Source: UBA4582 sp002389265
GTDB lineage: Bacteria > Pseudomonadota > Gammaproteobacteria > Pseudomonadales > Azotimanducaceae
Assembly: GCA_943788825.1 (NCBI GenBank)
Contig: CALSRT010000002.1
Location: 1,054,001 to 1,118,000 of the forward strand
Direction of reading: 5' to 3'
Length of the DNA: 64,000 bases
The position numbers and the translations under genes are program-made. Positions 26,046 through 34,913 of this stretch are shown piece by piece. Every line of letters begins with the position of its first letter. Position 1 is the first letter of the stretch. The notes under the pieces were generated by a model that was not told where the DNA came from, searched no databases, and saw nothing but the letters and a program-made list of their open reading frames with translations.

Positions 26046-27557
26046 TCAGGATGAGCGTTGGCCGCGGCGAAGCTCATGGATAGTTTTGATTCGCTCGCGA
26101 AGTCTGGCGGTGAGGCTGAAATTGTCTCGGGCCAGCGGGATGGCGTAACCTAGCTGTTTGATCGCTTGGTCAAGGTTGCCAACCATGACAAAGTATTCGG
26201 CGCGAGCTTCATGAACACCAATAACATCGTTAGCCAGGCCGTAGGCCTCCGCTAACAGGTACCAGACATTAATATCGTTAGGACGTTCTTTGGTGAGTTT
26301 GCCGAGTTCTGCGACGGCCTTGTCGGCCTGCTTAGTGTGCATCAGGACGTTGGCATAACTCATCGTCAGTGGGTAATTATTAATGTTGATGCTTAGTGCC
26401 CGCTGCAAAATATCCTCGGCTTGTGCATAGCGCTCGGCTTTGATGTTCAATGTTGCCGCCGCGAGCGTGAACGCGATTTTACCTTCGTATTGCGCCATCA
26501 AAGGGTCCAGTAGCCGTTGCGCATCGTCGACCCTGCCCGCGTCTATAAGCGCCAGAACCTGACCGTATTGGTAGGCGGTTTTGATCACAGGATCTGAGTT
26601 CTTTGCGCCGGCCTCGAAACGTTTAATAAGGTCAGTATTTGTTTCGTTGCCCCTGGCCATGGCCCGTACTTTCATTAATTGGAAATCAAGATTCTGCGGC
26701 CAGATTTTTGCGGGGTAGCCGCGAGTCTGGTTGTAGGAGTCGGCGATACGATCCTTGGTTACTGGATGAGTTAAAAGGAATTCAGGTATGCGGGTGGTAT
26801 TGAAGCGATTTGCACGCTCCAGCCGCTCAAACATATAAGCCATGGCGCGCGGGTCCATTTCTGCGTCAATCAGCGTATCAATCCCTACTCTGTCTGCTTC
26901 GGCCTCTCGTGAGCGACTGTAGCGCAGGCGCTCGTTTACGGCGAGGCCTTGACCGGCACTGATAGCTGCCATACCTGCACTACCGCCGGTGGTTGACATT
27001 AGTACCACGCCTGCTAGCAGACCGGCCAGATTTTTCAAATTAGCACCACGACCTGCCTCAAGCCCGCGGGCGAAATGGCGCTGGCTCAGGTGGGCCAATT
27101 CGTGAGCGAGAATCGATGAAATTTCGTTTTCACTCTCACCCACCAGGAACAAGCCGAGATTGATGCCAATAATGCCGCCTGGCGCGGCAAAAGCGTTCAG
27201 CGCAGTATCGTCAATGATCAGCAGGTCCAGTCGTCGGTCCTCGAGCCGGCTGTGAGAGGCGAGTTTGTAAATCAGGTGCTCCAGATAGCTCTGCATCAGA
27301 GGGTCTCTCACCTGCGGTGCCTGAGCGCGCAGCGAACGCAGGAATTCCTGGCCTAATTCGCGTTCTTCAGCCAGTGAGATAATGGCTGATGTGGTATCGC
27401 CAAATTGGGGCAGGTTCTGGTTTTGTGCGGCCTGGGCCCCGGGTATGCCGGCCAGCATGAGAGACAGGATCAGCGAGGCAGTGGCGAGTGTTGAAAAATC
27501 AAGTCGTCGCCAAGGCAAAGTCAGCTTGGAAATCGTAGCGAGGTACAAGGCAGTCAT
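26046..27557 (-). CDS. bepA: Periplasmic M48 metalloprotease with TPRs, BepA-like
   Basis: A 503-residue zinc protease and chaperone of the outer-membrane assembly machinery. Seen: signal peptide (about 20-43, ending AQA-AQ), catalytic HELAH (His152-His156), the downstream Glu in RSREAEADRVG, and C-terminal TPR repeats from residue 330 (AATLNIKAERYAQAEDILQRAL..., VWYLLAEAYGLANDVIGVHEAR). BepA degrades stalled LptD and BamA. It is divergent from the TusA-like gene. Confidence 0.9.
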   Translation of the reverse strand: MTALYLATISKLTLPWRRLDFSTLATASLILSLMLAGIPGAQAAQNQNLPQFGDTTSAIISLAEERELGQEFLRSLRAQAPQVRDPLMQSYLEHLIYKLASHSRLEDRRLDLLIIDDTALNAFAAPGGIIGINLGLFLVGESENEISSILAHELAHLSQRHFARGLEAGRGANLKNLAGLLAGVVLMSTTGGSAGMAAISAGQGLAVNERLRYSRSREAEADRVGIDTLIDAEMDPRAMAYMFERLERANRFNTTRIPEFLLTHPVTKDRIADSYNQTRGYPAKIWPQNLDFQLMKVRAMARGNETNTDLIKRFEAGAKNSDPVIKTAYQYGQVLALIDAGRVDDAQRLLDPLMAQYEGKIAFTLAAATLNIKAERYAQAEDILQRALSININNYPLTMSYANVLMHTKQADKAVAELGKLTKERPNDINVWYLLAEAYGLANDVIGVHEARAEYFVMVGNLDQAIKQLGYAIPLARDNFSLTARLRERIKTIHELRRGQRSS

Positions 27558-27705
27558 GATGAGAGGCGAGCCAAAAAAGTGAGAGTCAGATTTGACCCTA
27601 TCAGTATCGATACGTTCCCGGCAAGGGAGATTAGACAGAGCGATCGATGGCGAGTCGGCGAAGTTCGTTTCCAGCCTGAATAACAGCTATAATCTTAGCT
27701 TTGCG

Positions 27706-27987
27706 ATGATGAGCGCTACCATGAGCAGTGAAACTTCGAATGACCGCCCCGAGGAGATCGATATTGATGAGTCTCTGGATGCCGTGGGTCTGACTTGTCC
27801 GTTGCCATTGCTGAAGGCCAAGCAAGCGTTGAACAAAATGCGCCCGGGTCAGGTACTGTCGGTGGTCTGTACTGACCCAGGGTCGATGCGTGACTTTCAG
27901 GTGTTTGCCAACCAAAGTGGGCACCTGCTGATGCGATCGACTGCCGTTGAAGGCCGGTATAGTTTCTGGTTGAAAAAAGTCGGATAG
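27706..27987 (+). CDS. TusA-family sulfurtransferase-like protein
   Basis: A 93-residue TusA/SirA-fold protein. Seen: DAVGLTCPLPLLKAKQALNKM, the CPxPL signature with the sulfur-carrying Cys. Members relay persulfide sulfur to tRNA thiolation or molybdenum cofactor. From memory, this position corresponds to Pseudomonas PA1006. A TATAAT at 27688-27693 lies just upstream, so starts before 27706 are unlikely; ATG 27706, 27709 and 27721 are all possible. Confidence 0.85.
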   Translation: MMSATMSSETSNDRPEEIDIDESLDAVGLTCPLPLLKAKQALNKMRPGQVLSVVCTDPGSMRDFQVFANQSGHLLMRSTAVEGRYSFWLKKVG

Positions 27988-28071
27988 TGCGAGTTAAGCG
28001 ACTTCTCGATGAGCCAGGTCTGCGATCTACGGCAGGCACACAGAAAATCACACAGCAAGGAACACTATTTT

Positions 28072-29124
28072 ATGTTTGAAGTGATGCGCGGTTGGATTAA
28101 TCGCTTTCTGTCTGATGAAGAGGGCGTGTTGCTGGCAGCCATACTTCTGGCTTCCACCTTGATTATTGTCTTCATGGGCAATGTGCTGGCGCCTTTGCTG
28201 ACCGGTATTGTTCTAGCCTATGTTATGCAGGGCAGTATCAAGATGTTGAAACGATTTCGAATCCCCAATGGCTTGGCCGTGGCGCTGACCTTCAGTTTAT
28301 TTATGGGCGGTTTCGTGGCGCTGCTATTTTTTATTATCCCCAGAGTCTGGCGTCAGATGCGGTCGTTGTTTGATAACCTGCCAAATATGATCGAGCAAAC
28401 TCGAGCCCTGCTGTTGACGTTGCCAGATGAATATCCAGTGCTCCTAAGTGAGCAGCAAGTGGGTAGCTGGATTGAGATGTTGAATACTGAAGCCAGTGAA
28501 ATTGGCCAATGGCTAGTGTCGTTCTCGTTGTCCCAGCTGCCGGTCATTGCCGCGGTCACGGTTTATACCATGTTAGTGCCAATCCTCGTGTTTTTCCTGT
28601 TAAAGGATCAGAAAGCTATTTTGGGCTGGTGTTCTTCGCTTTTGCCCAGTCGCCGACCTTTGTTGAACCAGATTGGCGCGGAGATGGATCAGCAGATGGC
28701 GAACTATATTCGTGGCAAGGTGATGGAAATCATCGTGCTAGGTGTGGTGAGTTATATCTTCTTTAAAGTTGTCGCTCTCGATTACGCCGCCTTGCTGGCT
28801 TTTTTGGTGGGTTTGTCAGTGATTGTGCCGTATGTGGGGCTGGTGGCCGTGACGATACCCTTGGTCATTATTTCTTATCTGCAATTTGGCTGGGGCCCGG
28901 ATTTTTTCTACATTATGCTGGGCTACACCATCATCCAAGGTATTGATGGTCTGGTCATAGTTCCCTTGTTGTTCTCCGAGGCCGTCAACTTGCATCCGAT
29001 CGCCATTATCACAGCAGTGTTAGTGTTCGGCAGCTGGTGGGGGTTGTGGGGTGTATTTTTTGCGATTCCCCTCGCGACACTGGTCAAGGCTGTCATGACG
29101 TCTTGGCCCCAGAAGGGGGCTTAG
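28072..29124 (+). CDS. AI-2E family transporter (PerM-like permease)
   Basis: A 350-residue membrane protein of the UPF0118/AI-2E exporter family, with paired hydrophobic segments near residues 18-70 and a C-terminal bundle at 200-345 (YAALLAFLVGLSVIVPYVGLVAVTIPLVII; WWGLWGVFFAIPLATLVKA). Members are proposed to export autoinducer-2 or act as Na+/H+ antiporters; substrate here unknown. ATG 28072 has AAGGAA upstream; an ATG at 28009 adds a polar, unconserved leader. Confidence 0.88.
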   Translation: MFEVMRGWINRFLSDEEGVLLAAILLASTLIIVFMGNVLAPLLTGIVLAYVMQGSIKMLKRFRIPNGLAVALTFSLFMGGFVALLFFIIPRVWRQMRSLFDNLPNMIEQTRALLLTLPDEYPVLLSEQQVGSWIEMLNTEASEIGQWLVSFSLSQLPVIAAVTVYTMLVPILVFFLLKDQKAILGWCSSLLPSRRPLLNQIGAEMDQQMANYIRGKVMEIIVLGVVSYIFFKVVALDYAALLAFLVGLSVIVPYVGLVAVTIPLVIISYLQFGWGPDFFYIMLGYTIIQGIDGLVIVPLLFSEAVNLHPIAIITAVLVFGSWWGLWGVFFAIPLATLVKAVMTSWPQKGA

Positions 29125-29229
29125 GCCTCAACCTCCTTGTGATCCAGCAAAGACACCATTAAGATTGACGCTTTCGCGATTCCACCCTGCCATCGCCCAT
29201 CCTGCGAGCGGCACTAATTAGGCTAGAAG

Positions 29230-30111
29230 ATGATCTCAGGTAGTATAGTAGCGCTAGTTACTCCCATGCATTTGGATGGCGCAATTGATTGGCAGCGACT
29301 CGATGAGTTAGTTGAGTGGCATGTGGCCAGCGGTACAGATGGGTTGGTGCCGGTGGGTACCACCGGTGAATCTTCGACGGTTGACATCAACGAGCACTGC
29401 GAAATAGTGAAACGGGTGGTCAGGGTCGTTCAAGGGCGTATCCCGGTGATCGCTGGTACTGGCGCGAACGCCACCAAGGAAGCCATCGAGTTGACGCTGG
29501 CAGCTAAGAATGCCGGTGCCGATGCGTGCCTGTTGGTGACGCCCTACTACAATAAGCCGACCCAGGAAGGTCTGTACCAGCATTATCGGGCCATTGCTGC
29601 TGCAGTAGACTTGCCTCAAATTCTCTATAACGTGCCGAGTCGGACAGCCTGCGATATGTTGCCCGCAACCGTTGCCAGGCTGGCCGAGCTTGATCAGGTT
29701 ATCGCTATCAAGGAAGCCACCGGCGATATCCACAGGACTCGTGAAATTCTGGCGCTCTGTCAAACGCCGATTAAGGTTTTTTCCGGTGATGATGAAACTG
29801 CTCTTGAACTCATGTTGGCTGGGGCTAGCGGCACCATCAGTGTCACTGCGAATGTCGTGCCGGCTGAGATGGCCAAGATTTACAAACTCTTGCGCGAAGG
29901 CAAGGTTGACGAGGCGCGTGCGCTAGATCATCGCCTGCTGGGCTTGCACCAGAATCTTTTCCTTGAGTCTAATCCCATACCAGTGAAGTGGGCGCTGATG
30001 GAGATGGGAAAAATTGATCGGGGCATTCGTTTGCCCCTCACTGAACTATCACCGCAGTACCATCAAGCTGTTCGTGATGCGCTGCAACAAGCCGGAGTAG
30101 TAAACTCGTGA
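29230..30111 (+). CDS. dapA: 4-hydroxy-tetrahydrodipicolinate synthase
   Basis: A 293-residue class I aldolase starting the diaminopimelate/lysine pathway from aspartate semialdehyde and pyruvate. Seen: GTTGESSTV, YYNKPTQEGLYQHY, Tyr133 (LYNVPSRT) and the Schiff-base Lys161 (IAIKEATGD). The stop overlaps the bamC start. Confidence 0.97.
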   Translation: MISGSIVALVTPMHLDGAIDWQRLDELVEWHVASGTDGLVPVGTTGESSTVDINEHCEIVKRVVRVVQGRIPVIAGTGANATKEAIELTLAAKNAGADACLLVTPYYNKPTQEGLYQHYRAIAAAVDLPQILYNVPSRTACDMLPATVARLAELDQVIAIKEATGDIHRTREILALCQTPIKVFSGDDETALELMLAGASGTISVTANVVPAEMAKIYKLLREGKVDEARALDHRLLGLHQNLFLESNPIPVKWALMEMGKIDRGIRLPLTELSPQYHQAVRDALQQAGVVNS

Positions 30112-31241
30112 TGCAAAGAGTTAGCGCTTTTTACGACGTGGTCGATGCCACTGCGATATGCCGCGGCTGCGTGATAACAGTCTTATCCCTACTGATTTCT
30201 GGCTGTAGCTGGTTCGGAATCGAAAATAATAGTGATGATTACTTAGAGTCTGAGTCGATTCCTCGAGTGACAATTCCAGAAAGTCTCGACACCCCGGCAT
30301 TTACCGATGCACTTGTTATCCCTGTGGTGGATGACGCTCGAGGCCTGATGGGTGAGAAGATGACGATTGGCTTGCCAGAGCCGTTGAGCACAGCGTCGGG
30401 CGTGGAACAGATCGTTATTCGAAAGCTTGGCGAAGAGCGCTGGATATTTATCGACACGCCGCCCGCAGCAGTGTGGCCTAAAATCAGGCTCTTCTGGGAA
30501 GTGAACAACATGGAGTTGCAGTCGGCCGATGCCCGCCGCGGTGTTCTGGAAAGCGTCTGGTTGGCATCCGTAGCTGGCGAGCCTGATAAGGTCTTTGAAA
30601 GCTTGAAAAGTGGCGTTGCATGGGCGGATTCGAACGCGACGGTCCAAAATAAATTTCGCTTGAGTATTGAGGCAGGTATTCGTTCAGGCAGTTCCGAGGT
30701 CCACCTAGAGCACAAACAGGTTCCTCGCGGTGCACCCGTCAGGCAGGATACTGCGAACTGGAACGGTACATCAGACGACGTCGAAATTGAGTCGAAGGTG
30801 TTGTCGGAACTGGCTTATTTTCTCGGCGAGACGATTCCTCAGGGGTTTTCCATATCCCAGGGTGCCATGAATATACGTAGCAGTCGGATCGAATTGCTGC
30901 CAGACAGAACGAAACCGGTGCTTCGTTATAAGCTCGACTTTGATCGCGCCTGGGCGACCGTCGGCAAAGCGTTGGCTGATGCGTCGATTAATATCGATGA
31001 CCGAGATCGGACCTCCGCAAACTATTACGTGCTCTATGATGCGACAGCCAATCAGGCACCGGGATTTCTCACTCGGCTTTTCACTGACGAGGCCGTGCTT
31101 GGCGACGAAAACAAATATCAGGTGCACCTCGAGAATCATGATGACGGTGTGCATGTGATGATTTATAAAAATCAGACAAACTTGGCTGACCCATTGGTGG
31201 CAGAACGGTTGCTGAAAATTATTAGAGAGTACTCTAGCTAG
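30111..31241 (+). CDS. bamC: Outer-membrane assembly lipoprotein BamC
   Basis: A 376-residue lipoprotein of the BAM complex. Seen: an unusually long N-region before the lipobox LLISGC (Cys about residue 32), an unstructured BamD-binding stretch (about 40-85), and two helix-grip domains (VWPKIRLFWEVNNMELQSADARRGVLES; RAWATVGKALADASINIDDRDRTSANYYV). A GTG at 30108 is one codon earlier. The dapA-bamC overlap is conserved in gammaproteobacteria. Confidence 0.93.
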   Translation: MQRVSAFYDVVDATAICRGCVITVLSLLISGCSWFGIENNSDDYLESESIPRVTIPESLDTPAFTDALVIPVVDDARGLMGEKMTIGLPEPLSTASGVEQIVIRKLGEERWIFIDTPPAAVWPKIRLFWEVNNMELQSADARRGVLESVWLASVAGEPDKVFESLKSGVAWADSNATVQNKFRLSIEAGIRSGSSEVHLEHKQVPRGAPVRQDTANWNGTSDDVEIESKVLSELAYFLGETIPQGFSISQGAMNIRSSRIELLPDRTKPVLRYKLDFDRAWATVGKALADASINIDDRDRTSANYYVLYDATANQAPGFLTRLFTDEAVLGDENKYQVHLENHDDGVHVMIYKNQTNLADPLVAERLLKIIREYSS

Positions 31242-31257
31242 GAAGCATTACTTTATC

Positions 31258-32037
31258 GTGCGTATTACATCCCTGGGTAGTGGAAGTCGTGGAAACTGTA
31301 CGCTCATCGAAGACGAGAATACCTGTGTTCTCGTCGACCTAGGCTTTACTCTGAAAGAGATTGAGCGACGCCTACATCGAATCGGACGAACTCCGCAGGA
31401 TATCAGCGGCGTGCTGGTGACCCATGAGCACTCAGACCATATCCATGGCGTCGGTGCCTTCGCCCGTAAGCACAAGACCGCCGTTTATCTGACGCCGGGT
31501 ACTTATAGCGCCAGGCCTATGGGTGATGTGCCGAATCTCAACAGGATCAATTGTCATCGCCCCTTCGAAATTGGTAGTTTATCTATCGAGCCGGTGGCCG
31601 TTCCTCATGACGCCCGCGAACCTTGTCAGTACGTCATTTCCTCTGGACGAGTCACTATTGGAGTGCTGACTGACCTAGGTCATATTACGCCCCATGTTGA
31701 ACGTCACTACGAAAAATGTGATGCGCTGTTATTGGAGTGCAACCATGATCTCCAGATGCTCTCTGACGGTCCTTATCCTTATTCCTTAAAGCAGCGGGTT
31801 GGTGGTCTGCGAGGTCACCTGAACAATCAACAAGCGGCCGGCTTGCTGCAGAAAATCGATTTGCCACGCTTGCAGCATTTGGTGATTTCCCACATCAGCG
31901 AAAAGAATAATGCTGATCATCTTGCGCTCGAGGCTGTCAACGAGATCCTCCAGGCCGACGCCAGTGGCTGGCAAGGGGAATTACAGGTCGCCCAGCAAGA
32001 TACAGGCTTCGACTGGCTCGACATCTCCGCTACCTAA
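31258..32037 (+). CDS. MBL-fold metallo-hydrolase (YycJ/VicX-like)
   Basis: A 259-residue metallo-beta-lactamase-fold hydrolase. Seen: SLGSGSRGNCTLIE, the metal motif THEHSDHIHG, VPHDAREPCQYVI and LVISHISEKNN with later ligands. Relatives are 5'-exonucleases. GTG start. In Pseudomonas the corresponding gene lies between bamC and purC; here purC is replaced by the SOS-box microgene region. Confidence 0.88.
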   Translation: MRITSLGSGSRGNCTLIEDENTCVLVDLGFTLKEIERRLHRIGRTPQDISGVLVTHEHSDHIHGVGAFARKHKTAVYLTPGTYSARPMGDVPNLNRINCHRPFEIGSLSIEPVAVPHDAREPCQYVISSGRVTIGVLTDLGHITPHVERHYEKCDALLLECNHDLQMLSDGPYPYSLKQRVGGLRGHLNNQQAAGLLQKIDLPRLQHLVISHISEKNNADHLALEAVNEILQADASGWQGELQVAQQDTGFDWLDISAT

Positions 32038-32077
32038 GTTTTTCTAAAAAACGGTTGTCCACTGAGTTAATATACAG

Positions 32078-32097
32078 TACTGTACCGACATACAGTA
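32078..32097 (+). promoter_or_regulatory. LexA (SOS) box upstream of the 50-codon gene
   Basis: TACTGTA-N6-TACAGTA, a full match to the outer arms of the E. coli-type LexA site (CTGT-N8-ACAG core). TTGTCC at 32055-32060 is 17 bp before TACTGT, so the box would cover the -10 element of a promoter reading into the small gene. It overlaps a further palindrome, TACAGTACTGTA (32073-32084). Confidence 0.8.
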
Positions 32098-32102
32098 ATC
32101 AC

Positions 32103-32120
32103 GTGTATCGCACGATACAC
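32103..32120. promoter_or_regulatory. Perfect 18-bp inverted repeat in the leader of the small gene
   Basis: GTGTATCG-CA-CGATACAC, 5 bp after the LexA box and 26 bp before the start codon. It could be a second operator or, in RNA, a hairpin close to the ribosome site. Confidence 0.6.
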
Positions 32121-32146
32121 TTAACATCAGTTAGGGGCAGAGCAGC

Positions 32147-32299
32147 ATGAAAATCAAACATATTCAGTCCATGGATCTCTGGCTGCTGACGAAAGGTGAC
32201 AAGGTACTTTATCGAGGTAAGCGCAATCCTTGGAAGTCTCCTGGTATTATCGCCAGTGTGCTTCGAAGTGAAGGGAAGCTGTTCCGCTACTTTGGTTAG
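32147..32299 (+). CDS. 50-residue basic protein, unrecognised, behind a LexA box
   Basis: An ATG-to-TAG frame with AGGGG about 9 nt upstream. The product is basic, without a signal peptide or membrane segment. Residues 14-49 (LTKGDKVLYRG, SPGIIASVL, GKLFRYFG) look like the beta-strands of a small SH3/KOW-type barrel; this is inference. Its position directly behind a strong SOS box, in the slot where purC normally sits, supports a real damage-inducible gene. A LexA-controlled checkpoint or repair peptide is one possibility. I recognise no family. Confidence 0.6.
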   Translation: MKIKHIQSMDLWLLTKGDKVLYRGKRNPWKSPGIIASVLRSEGKLFRYFG

Positions 32300-32310
32300 G
32301 ATGGGCGGCT

Positions 32311-32350
32311 GGTGCAAGGGGCTGCAAGGGGCTGCAAGGCGCTGCAAGAT
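32311..32350. repeat. Four tandem 10-bp units after the small gene
   Basis: GGTGCAAGGG, GCTGCAAGGG, GCTGCAAGGC and GCTGCAAGAT in a row, 12 bp after the microgene stop and just before the convergent cnoX end. Confidence 0.8.
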
Positions 32351-32376
32351 AGTATTGCCGAGCGTATAAACCCGGG

Positions 32377-33228
32377 CTAGTGCAAAAAGGTAAACATTTT
32401 GCGCCGGTACGCGGTGGCAGTGGAATCACCTTTTCCCAACAACTCAAATATCTTCACCATCGTGCGTCGAGCCAGTGCCTCGTCATAGTCTTTGTCGATT
32501 TTCAGCATCTCGAGCAATACCTCTAATGCCTCCTCAATCTGATCATTGGCAACCAGTCGAACAGCTAACTGATATTTCAGGGGTAGGTCTTCTGGCTGTT
32601 GGGTGACCCTGTCAATCAACTCCGCTAGGGCGGGCAAATTGGCAGATAACTCACTGAACTCAATGCGGTTTTTCGGCTTGCCAATACCGATAGTATCGCT
32701 GGGCAGAGTGGCAAGTAGTTCGCGAGCTTCGTCTATTCGGCTCTCCATGACCAGCAGGTCAGCAAGTTCAACGTGCAGGGCATGGTTTTGTGGTTCCTGA
32801 CTGATGGCTTCCTGAAGCATTTGGATTGCGCCCTGGCGGTTGCCGGCGAGCAATAGCAGGTTGATCTGTTCTCGAATGCGTTCAATCGGGCTCATTGTCA
32901 GTGATTCAAGGAGCGCCCGTAGTTGGGTTTCTGTTTGCTCGCCTTCCAAGTCATGGGCCATCTGTGCATTCACGATGATCTTTATCGTCGGCAGGGTTCG
33001 TACGCCCAGCTGCTGAACGATCTGCTGATTCTCCTGGACGTTGACCCGCGCCAAGAGGAACTTGCCATTGAATTCGACTGCCAGTTTCTTCAGGACAGGC
33101 GCCTGAAGTTCTGAGGGCGCGGCGCCGGGTGCGTAGAATTCCAGCATGACAGGGATCTGTCTGGATTTCTCGACGACGTCCTGTTGAAAGTCCTTTACGG
33201 AGACTTCGATAATATTTTGAGACGCATT
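32377..33228 (-). CDS. cnoX: Thioredoxin-TPR co-chaperone, CnoX/YbbN family
   Basis: A 283-residue protein: thioredoxin-like domain (residues 1-105, IPVMLEFYAPGAAPSELQAPVLKKLA; VRTLPTIKII with cis-Pro) and C-terminal TPR region (LLAGNRQGAIQMLQEAISQEP..., LLVMESRIDEARELLATLP). The usual CxxC site is AAPS here, with no cysteine, so it cannot act as a classical thioredoxin; CnoX of E. coli works as a holdase with GroEL. I start at ATG 33228; ATG 33270 adds 14 unconserved residues. Confidence 0.85.
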   Translation of the reverse strand, partial: NASQNIIEVSVKDFQQDVVEKSRQIPVMLEFYAPGAAPSELQAPVLKKLAVEFNGKFLLARVNVQENQQIVQQLGVRTLPTIKIIVNAQMAHDLEGEQTETQLRALLESLTMSPIERIREQINLLLLAGNRQGAIQMLQEAISQEPQNHALHVELADLLVMESRIDEARELLATLPSDTIGIGKPKNRIEFSELSANLPALAELIDRVTQQPEDLPLKYQLAVRLVANDQIEEALEVLLEMLKIDKDYDEALARRTMVKIFELLGKGDSTATAYRRKMFTFLH

Positions 33229-33300
33229 CATATAGTTAATTGACCCGGTCGAAAGTGCGTAGCCTACCAAAGCGGAGCCCAGATTTCCTGCGTTATTTGG

Positions 33301-33316
33301 CTGTATATATTGACAG
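33301..33316. promoter_or_regulatory. LexA (SOS) box between cnoX and rmuC
   Basis: CTGTATATATTGACAG fits CTGT-N8-ACAG with the typical AT-rich centre. It overlaps a TTGACA (33310-33315) usable as the -35 of rmuC, with TAGACG 16 bp on. From memory, E. coli rmuC (yigN) is also reported to be LexA-controlled. Confidence 0.8.
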
Positions 33317-33374
33317 TCAGACGGTAGACTCTAGACGTTTCTAAAGGGATTGTATCAGTCATGAGCCGTGCATC

Positions 33375-34913
33375 ATGGGTATAGAAAGTATCGTCACGAT
33401 CGCTATTGTAGCGGGTTGTAGCATGTTGCTCACGGCGTTGCTGGCGTGGCTTTGGTCTCGTCTCAAAATGCAGCGTGAGCGCGATCAATGGGCCTCTGAT
33501 GCTGAGGTTCAGCAGGCTCTGACACAAGCCAGTGTCGCGACCCATCAGCGGGATCGCGAAGATCTGACGCAACGGCTGCAGGCTGCGCAACAACAGCTTG
33601 ATGATCGCTCAGTGACGTTAGAACGTGCGTTGATCAGTGAGGCCGGGTTGAAGTCTCAAGTCGCGCAACTCCAACAGCAAGCGCTTGGCCTGGAAGGGCG
33701 TCTTGAGGCGGGGGCGCGGGAAACCGACCAATTACGAGCTGATAACGCCAGCCACCGGGAAAAAGTCAGTCATTTGCAAACGACGCTGCTAGAACAACAA
33801 AAACAAAATGAGGAGAAGTTGGCTCTGCTTCATCAAGCGCGAGAAAGCCTCAACGCCGAGTTCAAAAACCTGGCCAATGAAATTTTCGATGCCAAGCAAA
33901 AGAGTTTCAAGGAACAGAATCAGATGCAGATGGATGGCTTGCTCAAGCCGCTCGGGGAGAAGATCAAGGATTTTGAAAAACGGGTCGAGGAGACCTACGA
34001 CAGAGAGAGCAAAGAACGCTTCTCACTGGCCAAGGAAGTCCGTGATCTGCAGACCTTGAATGTTCGAATCAGTCAGGATGCGGTGAACCTCACGAATGCC
34101 CTTAAGGGTGAAAATAAGACCCAGGGTACCTGGGGTGAGGTTATTCTTGAGCGGGTACTGGAAAAATCTGGGCTTGAAAAGGGCCGAGAGTATGAGGTTC
34201 AGGTCAATTTAAAAAATTCGCAGGGGCAGCGCTTTCAGCCCGACGTGGTGGTGCACTTACCGGAAGGTAAGGACGTTATTATTGACTCTAAGGTCTCGCT
34301 GGTGGGCTATGAACGTTATTGTAGTGCAGAGCCAGGGTCACAACAGCAGGAGGCTTTAAAGGCGCATATTCAGTCCTTACGCCAACATGTCAAACAGCTC
34401 AGCGAGAAGGATTATCAGAACCTTGAAAATGTTCGAACGCTGGATTTCGTTTTGTTGTTCGTGCCGGTAGAGGCGGCATTTACGCTGGCGGTTCAGCAAG
34501 ACAATGAATTATTTTCTAATGCCTTTGATAAAAATATTGTTTTGGTCGCACCCTCGACGCTGCTGGCAACGCTGCGGACTATTCAAAATATCTGGCGTTA
34601 TGAGCAGCAAAATAAGAATGCGCAGGAGATTGCTGGCAAAGCCGGTGCGTTGTATGACAAGTTTGTTAATTTCGTTGCTGACTTGGAGGATATCGGCGGT
34701 AAGCTCGATTCGGTGCAGGCGGTTTATGCCAAAGCGCACAATAAATTAGTATCGGGTAAAGGCAATCTGGTGACTCGTGCTGAAAACATGCGTGAACTCG
34801 GCGCGCGAGTGACCAAAAGCTTGCCTGCCAATTTGGTTGAGTTGGCCTCTCAGGAGCAGGCGATCCAGATCAGCAAAAGTGCTGTGCGCAGAATTGAAAA
34901 TGATAAAAGTTAA
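33375..34913 (+). CDS. rmuC: DNA recombination protein RmuC
   Basis: A 512-residue protein limiting DNA inversions and rearrangements at repeats. Seen: an N-terminal membrane anchor (7-28), a long coiled coil (35-200, rich in Gln/Glu/Arg) and a nuclease-like C-terminal domain (GTWGEVILERVLEKSGLEKGREYEVQ, FQPDVVVHLPEGKDVIIDSKVSL with the Asp/Asp-x-Lys pattern of PD-(D/E)XK folds). A LexA box precedes it. Confidence 0.92.
   Translation: MGIESIVTIAIVAGCSMLLTALLAWLWSRLKMQRERDQWASDAEVQQALTQASVATHQRDREDLTQRLQAAQQQLDDRSVTLERALISEAGLKSQVAQLQQQALGLEGRLEAGARETDQLRADNASHREKVSHLQTTLLEQQKQNEEKLALLHQARESLNAEFKNLANEIFDAKQKSFKEQNQMQMDGLLKPLGEKIKDFEKRVEETYDRESKERFSLAKEVRDLQTLNVRISQDAVNLTNALKGENKTQGTWGEVILERVLEKSGLEKGREYEVQVNLKNSQGQRFQPDVVVHLPEGKDVIIDSKVSLVGYERYCSAEPGSQQQEALKAHIQSLRQHVKQLSEKDYQNLENVRTLDFVLLFVPVEAAFTLAVQQDNELFSNAFDKNIVLVAPSTLLATLRTIQNIWRYEQQNKNAQEIAGKAGALYDKFVNFVADLEDIGGKLDSVQAVYAKAHNKLVSGKGNLVTRAENMRELGARVTKSLPANLVELASQEQAIQISKSAVRRIENDKS

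Noticed and set aside
30239..30715. 158-codon minus-strand frame inside bamC
   Set aside because: Shadow of a well-supported gene; no motif or ribosome site supports it.
32037..32054. GTTTTT-CT-AAAAAC after the MBL gene as a terminator
   Set aside because: The stem is only A/T and has no U-tract after it.
32377..33228. Degenerate thioredoxin (loss of CxxC) as a pseudogene
   Set aside because: The frame is intact, and loss of the dithiol is known for the CnoX/YbbN holdase family.
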